A stretch of DNA of 43,960 nucleotides from an uncultured Oribacterium sp. (GTDB lineage Bacteria > Bacillota > Clostridia > Lachnospirales > Lachnospiraceae), in assembly GCA_902485915.1 (NCBI GenBank), contig CABTMH010000087.1, positions 1-43,960 on the forward strand. Direction: 5' to 3'. Below, piece after piece: positions 38,786 through 43,960 of the stretch. Below the pieces are notes generated by a model, which had not been told where the DNA came from, ran no database searches, and was given only the letters and a program-made list of their open reading frames with translations. A program made the translations under genes and the position numbers. How positions within the stretch are numbered: the stretch's first letter is position 1; the number at the start of each line of letters is the position of its first letter.

Positions 38786-39943
38786 TCAGAATCGTGTAAA
38801 GCGACGAAGCACCGGAAGCAGCTCGCGGAGCGCATCCATGCAGATATCGACCTCTTCCTTCGTATTTTCGGCACCGAAGGAGAAACGGATCGTGGAGTCC
38901 AGCAGCTCCGGCTTCACACCGATCGCCTTCAGGGCACCGGAAATACCCGGGTGATTGCTGGAGCAGGCACTGCCGGAGCTGACATAGATGCCCTTCTCCT
39001 CGAGTGCATGCAGCAGTACCTCCGCACGCACCTTCTCGAAGGATACCGAGAGAATATTCGGCGCGGACAGTGCGCCGCGCTCGGAATTGATGGTGACACC
39101 CTCGAGGGTTTCCAGGGAATCGATGAAGTAGTCCTTCAGTGCCTCGAGGGAAGCCCTGTTCTCCTCCAGATGCGCGCAGGCCATCTCGGCCGCGAGACCG
39201 AGGCCGGCGATGCCCGGGACATCATGCGTTCCGGAACGCATGTCCTCCTGCTGACCGCCGCCATAAATCAGCGGGCGCAGGCGGATCTTCTCGTCCTTAT
39301 AGAGGAAGCCGACCCCCTTCGGACCATGCAGCTTATGACCGGATACCGACATCATATCGACATGCTGCAGCTTCGGACGAAGCGGAATCTTGCCATAGGC
39401 CTGGATCGCATCCGTATGGAACCAGGTATTCGGATTACACTCCTTCACGACACGTCCGATCTCCTCGATCGGCTCGATCGCGCCCATCTCGTTGTTCACG
39501 GTCATGATCGTCACCAGGATGGTATCCGGGCGGATCGCCGCACGAAGATCATCGAGGGAGATGTGTCCCTTCGCATCCACCGGAAGATAGGTCACCTCAT
39601 AGCCGAGCTCGACGAGCACATCCAGCGGACGGTAGATCGCTGCATGCTCGAACGCGGAAGAGATGATATGCTTTCCCTGCTTCCGCTTCGCCATCGCCGT
39701 CCCGAAAATCACGGTATTGTTTGACTCCGTGCCGCCGGAGGTGAAGAAGATCTCCTTCGGCTTCACCTTCAGCGTCGCAGCCACCTGCTCCCGCGCATGA
39801 CGGAAATACTTCTCGGCATCGAAGCCCTTCGTGTGCTTCGAGGACGGATTTCCGTAATCCTCGGTCAGGGTCTTCATCATCAGCTCCACGACCTCCGGAT
39901 ACGGCTTCGTCGTTGCAGAATTATCAAAATAAATTTCTCTCAT
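38786..39943 (-). CDS. Cysteine desulfurase, NifS/IscS family
   Basis: 385 residues from ATG at 39943 (MREIYFDNSATTKPYPE), with AGGAA upstream. PLP enzyme that removes sulfur from cysteine and carries it as a persulfide. The Schiff-base lysine is in SVSGHKLHGPKG near residue 199 and the sulfur-carrying cysteine in SSGSACSSNHPG near 320, in the short-loop context of the NifS/NifZ type. It is inserted between rsmE and prmA, which are neighbours in many Firmicutes. Because thiI lies convergently next door and lacks a rhodanese domain, this enzyme is a good candidate sulfur donor for s4U, as NifZ is in Bacillus. Confidence 0.93.
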   Translation of the reverse strand: MREIYFDNSATTKPYPEVVELMMKTLTEDYGNPSSKHTKGFDAEKYFRHAREQVAATLKVKPKEIFFTSGGTESNNTVIFGTAMAKRKQGKHIISSAFEHAAIYRPLDVLVELGYEVTYLPVDAKGHISLDDLRAAIRPDTILVTIMTVNNEMGAIEPIEEIGRVVKECNPNTWFHTDAIQAYGKIPLRPKLQHVDMMSVSGHKLHGPKGVGFLYKDEKIRLRPLIYGGGQQEDMRSGTHDVPGIAGLGLAAEMACAHLEENRASLEALKDYFIDSLETLEGVTINSERGALSAPNILSVSFEKVRAEVLLHALEEKGIYVSSGSACSSNHPGISGALKAIGVKPELLDSTIRFSFGAENTKEEVDICMDALRELLPVLRRFTRF

Positions 39944-40016
39944 GTTTATTTCCTGTCTTTCTATGAGCGGGCGTAACCTATCCCGAAGCATGTTCACCGG
40001 CGTTCACTTTTCCGGC

Positions 40017-40799
40017 TTACTCCCCGATCGATTCCAGGGTCAGCATCAGGATGCTCATACTGGTGATGGCTGCTGTTTCTGTACGTAAGATGCGTTTTCC
40101 GAGGGTGATCGGCTCGATGCCATGTGCCATGGCATCCTCGATTTCCACATCCGCAAATCCGCCCTCCGGTCCGATGAAAACCGCGATCTTTCCATGCTTC
40201 GGAAGCTTCCGGAGCGCCTCCATGGTATGACGGATGTCCTTCGCGTTTTCATACGGGATCAGCCGGAGATCGAAGTTTTCCACGTAGCGCATGGCATCCT
40301 TCCACTTCATCATCGGCATCACCTCCGGGATGATGGAACGCTTCGACTGCTTCGCGGCCGCCTCGGCGATCGCCTGCCAGCGCTCGACCTTCTTCGCTGC
40401 CCGCTTCTCATCGAGCTTTACGACGGTGTTTTTCGTATCGAGCGGGATCACCGCATGGGCACCGAGTTCGACGGCCTTCTGCACGATGAGCTCCATCTTA
40501 TCCTGCTTCGGAAGCCCCTGGAACAGATAGATATCCGCCGGCAGCTCATGCATCTCCTCCACGAAATCGATATGGAGCAGGACCTCCTCCGTGCTCATCT
40601 CCGCCTCCGCGCACCAGGCCGCATCATGAATCTCTGAAACCGTGCACTCATAGTCCGTCCCCTCGCCGTCGGAAATCAGAACCTTCTCCCCCGGTTTCGC
40701 CCGAAGTACCTGCACGAGATGCCGGTAATTCTCACCCGTGAGCCGCACCAGCCGTGCCTCTGTGTCAATATCCGTTTTCTCTGTAAAAAAATGATGCAT
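40017..40799 (-). CDS. rsmE: 16S rRNA (uracil1498-N3)-methyltransferase
   Basis: 260 residues, usual length. A SPOUT-fold methyltransferase acting on U1498 of 16S rRNA. The N-terminal PUA-like domain (HLVQVLRAKPGEKVLISDG) and the knotted C-terminus with IAVFIGPEGGFADVEIEDA and LGKRILRTETAAI are clear. GAGGAAGAA directly precedes the ATG. It is the first gene of the rsmE-nifS-prmA unit, with a -10 box at 40861-40866. Confidence 0.95.
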   Translation of the reverse strand: MHHFFTEKTDIDTEARLVRLTGENYRHLVQVLRAKPGEKVLISDGEGTDYECTVSEIHDAAWCAEAEMSTEEVLLHIDFVEEMHELPADIYLFQGLPKQDKMELIVQKAVELGAHAVIPLDTKNTVVKLDEKRAAKKVERWQAIAEAAAKQSKRSIIPEVMPMMKWKDAMRYVENFDLRLIPYENAKDIRHTMEALRKLPKHGKIAVFIGPEGGFADVEIEDAMAHGIEPITLGKRILRTETAAITSMSILMLTLESIGE

Positions 40800-40860
40800 T
40801 TCTTCCTCACATGCGTACTCGCGTATCTCATCAAACAGACTTTGATGTTAAACCGCCGCT

Positions 40861-40889
40861 ATTATAACAGAGGATACAGAAAAGTGAAA
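40861..40889 (-). promoter_or_regulatory. Promoter of rsmE-nifS-prmA
   Basis: Perfect TATAAT (40861-40866) preceded by TGT, an extended -10; the -35 region is poor. It lies between the dnaJ terminator and rsmE, so rsmE has its own start of transcription. Confidence 0.55.
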
Positions 40890-40895
40890 GAATAT

Positions 40896-40935
40896 AAAAA
40901 CAGCCCCGGAGAACAGCCACTGCAGTCCTCCGGGG
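40896..40935 (-). terminator. Terminator of dnaJ
   Basis: Perfect 8-bp stem CCCCGGAG / CTCCGGGG with a 16-base loop, followed by CTGTTTTTAT on the minus strand, starting 12 bases after the dnaJ stop codon. Confidence 0.8.
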
Positions 40936-40947
40936 AATCTGGCATCA

Positions 40948-42069
40948 TCATGCGTCCACGGTCTCGCCGCAGGCCTCCGCGTAAGCCTTCAGTGCCTCAC
41001 GCTGCTGTTTATTCAGTTTCGTCGGAATATTGACGACGATCGTCACATACTGATCGCCTCGAAGATTCGAGTTGCTCAGGCTCGGTACGCCCTTGCCACG
41101 CAGTCTCGTCTTCGTATCCGACTGGGTACCCGGCTTGATCTTCAGCTCCACCGGACCATCCACGGTCTTGATCACCTTCGTACCGCCGAGTGCCGCAGTC
41201 GCGAAGCTGATCTCCTCAGTCGAGTAGATATTCGTTCCCTGACGTTTGAAGAAGGGATGCTGGGAAACCGCGACATCGACGAGAAGATCACCTCTCGGAC
41301 CGCCATTGGTTCCAGGATCACCGCCACCAGAACGACGTAAGGTCTGTCCATCATCGATACCGGCCGGGATCGTCAGTTCGATGTTCTTCTCCGTCGCGAT
41401 GTAGCCCTCGCCACGGCAGTCTGGACACTTCTCCTTGATGATTTTACCCGAGCCATGGCAGTCCGGACAGGTCACCACCTGCTGCACCGTACCGAACATG
41501 CTCTGCTGTGTCATCACCACCTGTCCACGGCCGCCGCACTTCGAACAGGTCTCCGGCTGTGTGCCCGGCTTTGCGCCCGTACCGTTACACTTCGAACAGG
41601 TATCCTTATACCGGATCTTGATGGTCTTCTTACAGCCCTTGATGGCCTCGTCGAAGCTGACACGAACACTCGTACGGATCGACTGACCACGGGTAGGCTG
41701 GTTTCCCCGGCTGGCACCGCCATAGGAGGAGAATCCCCCGCGACCGCCGAAGCCGAACAGGTCTCCGAAAATATCAGAGAAGTCCATGCCGCCGAAGTCG
41801 AAGCCGCCATAACCTGTACTCTGACCGGCTGCCGAGTTCGGATCGAAGGCTGCATGGCCGTAGGTGTCATACGCCTTTCTCTTCTCCGGATCTGAAAGAA
41901 CTGCATAGGCCTCGTTGCACTCCTTAAATCTGGCTTCCGCCTCCTTGTCACCTGGATTCGCATCCGGATGGTACTTCTTGGCAAGCTTACGGAACGCCTT
42001 CTTTATCGTTGCGTCATCTGCGTTTTTATCCACGCCGAGAACTTCATAGTAATCACGCTTTTCTGCCAT
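40948..42069 (-). CDS. dnaJ: Molecular chaperone DnaJ
   Basis: 373 residues, type I (class A) Hsp40. The J domain (1-70) carries HPD in KKYHPDANPGD; a Gly/Phe-rich linker (about 75-125, GGFDFGGMDFSDIFG) follows. Four CxxCxGxG zinc repeats lie at about 150-215 (CSKCNGTG, CSKCGGRG, CPDCHGSG, CPDCRGEG), and the substrate-binding C-terminal domains end the protein. It stimulates DnaK ATPase and delivers unfolded clients. It follows dnaK after 89 bases containing a strong hairpin. The ribosome binding site is AGGAG, ten bases before the ATG. Confidence 0.97.
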   Translation of the reverse strand: MAEKRDYYEVLGVDKNADDATIKKAFRKLAKKYHPDANPGDKEAEARFKECNEAYAVLSDPEKRKAYDTYGHAAFDPNSAAGQSTGYGGFDFGGMDFSDIFGDLFGFGGRGGFSSYGGASRGNQPTRGQSIRTSVRVSFDEAIKGCKKTIKIRYKDTCSKCNGTGAKPGTQPETCSKCGGRGQVVMTQQSMFGTVQQVVTCPDCHGSGKIIKEKCPDCRGEGYIATEKNIELTIPAGIDDGQTLRRSGGGDPGTNGGPRGDLLVDVAVSQHPFFKRQGTNIYSTEEISFATAALGGTKVIKTVDGPVELKIKPGTQSDTKTRLRGKGVPSLSNSNLRGDQYVTIVVNIPTKLNKQQREALKAYAEACGETVDA

Positions 42070-42113
42070 GTGTTTCTATCTCCTGCTGATTTTCTTTTCA
42101 AAAACGAACGTAT

Positions 42114-42137
42114 GCCTCCGGCGCATGCGCCGGAGGC
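42114..42137. terminator. Perfect 24-bp palindrome between dnaK and dnaJ
   Basis: GCCTCCGGCG-CATG-CGCCGGAGGC is perfectly symmetric. On the minus strand the T-run comes only after ATACG, so it may be a leaky terminator or an mRNA-stabilising/processing hairpin that lowers dnaJ relative to dnaK. Confidence 0.7.
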
Positions 42138-42158
42138 TTTCTGTATGTCTTTCAGGAA

Positions 42159-43960
42159 TTAAACTTCCTTGAAATCGCCATCCACTACGTTGTCATCCGG
42201 GTTGCTGTCTGCTGTGCCCTGATTTGCTGTACCCTGATCTGCAGCGCCCTGAGGTCCTGCCTGACCAGCTGCCTGTGCCTGCTCATACACCTTTGAGAAC
42301 AGGGACTGAGAAGACTTCATCAGGGTCTCCTGTGCAGCCTTGATCTTCTCCGCGCCGTCCTTCGTGATGGACTCGAGCGGATTTGCTGCGAGGACATCCT
42401 CGAGTGCCTTCAGATCCGCCTCTACCTGAGACTTATCCGAAGCAGAAACCTTATCGCCGACCTCATCCAGTGCCTTTCTGGTCTGGAACACGATGGAATC
42501 TGCACCATTTCTGGTCTCGATGGCTTCCTTCTTCTCCTTGTCGGCTGCCTCATACTGCGCAGCTTCCTTTACAGCCTTATCGATATCATCCTGGCTCATG
42601 TTCGAACCAGAGGTGATGGTGATGTGCTGCTCCTTACCGGTGCCCTGATCCTTCGCGGATACATTTACGATACCGTTTGCATCGATATCGAAGCAGACCT
42701 CGATCTTCGGAACGCCACGACGTGCCGGGAGGATACCATCCAGACGGAACTGGCCGAGAGTCTTGTTATCTCTTGCGAACTCACGCTCACCCTGTACGAC
42801 GTGAATGTCTACAGCGGTCTGGTTATCCTCTGCGGTAGAGAATACCTGAGAAGCATGGGTAGGAATGGTTGTATTTCTCTTGATGAGCGGTGTTGCCACA
42901 CCACCGAGGGTCTCGATGGAAAGTGTCAGCGGTGTTACATCGAGAAGAAGCACATCACCGGCACCGGCATCACCTGCGAGCTTACCGCCCTGGATCGCCG
43001 CACCGATGGCTACGCACTCGTCCGGGTTCAGGGTCTTGCTCGGCTCCTTACCAGTCAGCTGCTTTACCTTCTCCTGTGCAACCGGCATACGAGTCGAACC
43101 ACCGACGAGAAGAACCTTTGAAAGCTCTGCGGCAGTCATGCCTGCATCACGAAGTGCATTCTGTACCGGAACAGCGGTTCTCGCGGTGAGATCTGCGGTC
43201 AGCTCCTCGAACTTCGCTCTCGTAAGCGTCATATCGAGGTGCTTCGGGCCCTCTGCGGTCGCCGTGATGAACGGAAGGTTGATCTCTGTGGTTGTAGATG
43301 CAGAAAGCTCCTTCTTCGCCTTCTCAGCGGCTTCCTTCAGTCTCTGAACAGCCATCTTATCCTGGCTGAGGTCGACCCCCTCTGCCTTCTTGAACTCCTC
43401 GATCATCCAGTTCTGGATACGTGCATCGTAGTCATCACCACCGAGGCGGGTATCACCGTTGGTTGAAAGAACCTCGATGACGCCATCACCGATATCGATG
43501 ATCGATACATCGAAGGTACCACCACCGAGGTCATATACCATAACCTTCTGCTCGTCGCCCTCATCGAGGCCGTATGCAAGTGCAGCTGCGGTCGGCTCGT
43601 TGATGATACGCTTTACATCGAGGCCGGCGATCTTACCGGCATCCTTGGTTGCCTGACGCTGTGCATCATTGAAGTATGCCGGAACAGTGATGACTGCCTC
43701 GCTTACCTTCTCACCGAGGTATGCCTCTGCATCTGCCTTCAGCTTCTGGAGGATCATCGCAGAAATCTCCTGCGGTGTGTAGTCCTTACCGTCGATGCTC
43801 ACCTTATAGTCTGAGCCCATATGTCTCTTGATGGAAGAGATGGTGCGGTCTGCGTTGGTTACGGCCTGACGCTTTGCAGGCTCACCGACGAGACGCTAAC
43901 CATTCTTTGTAAATGCGACGACCGACGGGGTCGTTCTCATACCCTCTGCGTTTGCGATGA
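42159..43960 (-). pseudogene. dnaK: Molecular chaperone DnaK, cut by the window end and interrupted by an in-frame TAG
   Basis: The reading frame runs from the right edge (first codons missing) to 42159. From the edge it encodes IANAEGMRTTPSVVAFTKNG, then TAG at 43898-43896, then RLVGEPAKRQAVTNADRTI and on through an otherwise intact DnaK: KRHMGSDYKVSIDG, VPAYFNDAQRQATKDAG, YDLGGGTFDVSI, the substrate-binding domain with GVPKIEVCFDIDANGIVNV, and the C-terminal tail VVDGDFKEV. In relatives the interrupted codon is Glu (NGERLVGEP), so one G-to-T change on the coding strand explains it. Restart at the ATG at 43820 would drop the phosphate-binding start and the ATPase lysine in IKRHMG. The rest is undamaged, so a sequence error or a very recent mutation is more likely than old decay. 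Confidence 0.85.

Noticed and set aside
37700..39724. 674-codon plus-strand open frame
   Set aside because: It is antisense to prmA and nifS, which have clear conserved motifs. Its translation is rich in Leu/Arg/His without recognisable domains, typical of the reverse frame of a GC-rich gene.
43896..43898. Genome-wide reassignment of TAG as an explanation for the dnaK interruption
   Set aside because: ydcF and ireB end cleanly at TAG at the expected protein length, so TAG is an ordinary stop here.
1..43960. CRISPR arrays, insertion sequences, prophage genes, tRNA genes
   Set aside because: I found no spaced identical repeats, transposase or integrase motifs, or tRNA-like cloverleaf sequences in the intergenic regions.

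Overview
The window comes from a Gram-positive anaerobe of the class Clostridia, most likely a fairly GC-rich member of the Lachnospiraceae. The support is: a SCIFF precursor with its radical SAM maturase, the ireB-ruvX-DUF1292 cluster, pyruvate phosphate dikinase, a cre-like operator, single-chain GlyRS and short ThiI, strong AGGAGG ribosome binding sites, and intrinsic terminators after most transcription units. This placement is inferred from gene content; no 16S sequence is visible. All genes but two (an HPr-like gene and thiI) lie on the minus strand.

Layout, left to right. 1-460: no protein gene; two tandem promoters and a strongly hairpinned leader on the minus strand, which I read as the start of an rRNA operon lying just past the left edge. 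461-4063: flavin oxidoreductase with its own promoter and palindromic operator, then an OPT transporter-PqqD operon. 4131-7025: tex and a small two-helix membrane protein with a dyad over its promoter. 7116-10496: a RiPP operon (SCIFF precursor scfA, internal terminator, maturase scfB, overlapping PLP amino acid decarboxylase). 10493-16134: hypoxanthine-DNA glycosylase, SseB-like protein, SDR dehydrogenase with a LacI-type operator, APC permease, M18 aminopeptidase. 16152-19491: ppdK-aroK, with a cre-like site upstream of the promoter and a possible attenuator in the leader. 19514-21456: sensor kinase and response regulator, followed by a hairpin-rich 3' region. 21577-35880: a long co-directional housekeeping block, mtaB-ireB, then ruvX-DUF1292-rnj-yceG-like-trmR-trhP-ydcF-M16C-era-recO-glyS. 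35885-37525 (plus strand): HPr-like gene and thiI. 37583-43960: dnaK-dnaJ and rsmE-nifS-prmA.

How the genes fit together. Much of the block is RNA and translation quality control: MtaB (ms2t6A), TrmR/TrhP (mo5U/ho5U at U34), ThiI with a nearby cysteine desulfurase (s4U), RsmE, PrmA, Era, RNase J and GlyRS. The dnaK-dnaJ-prmA-rsmE-mtaB order known from Bacillus is present but split by a nifS insertion and by the HPr/thiI pair. Carbon-regulation signals recur: the cre-like site at ppdK, the LacI-type operator at the SDR gene, and an HPr paralogue that keeps the Ser46 regulatory motif but has lost the PTS histidine.

Most notable points: an in-frame amber codon inside dnaK; the Crh-like HPr; the SCIFF operon, with Gly at the position where Thr accepts the thioether in the characterised homologue and with a coupled decarboxylase; the OPT-PqqD pair; a 15-nt-period repeat between trmR and trhP; and a hairpin cluster downstream of the response regulator. 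I saw no CRISPR, prophage, insertion sequence or tRNA gene. I did not find an unmistakably new system; the best candidates for new biology are the scfAB-decarboxylase operon and the OPT-PqqD operon.
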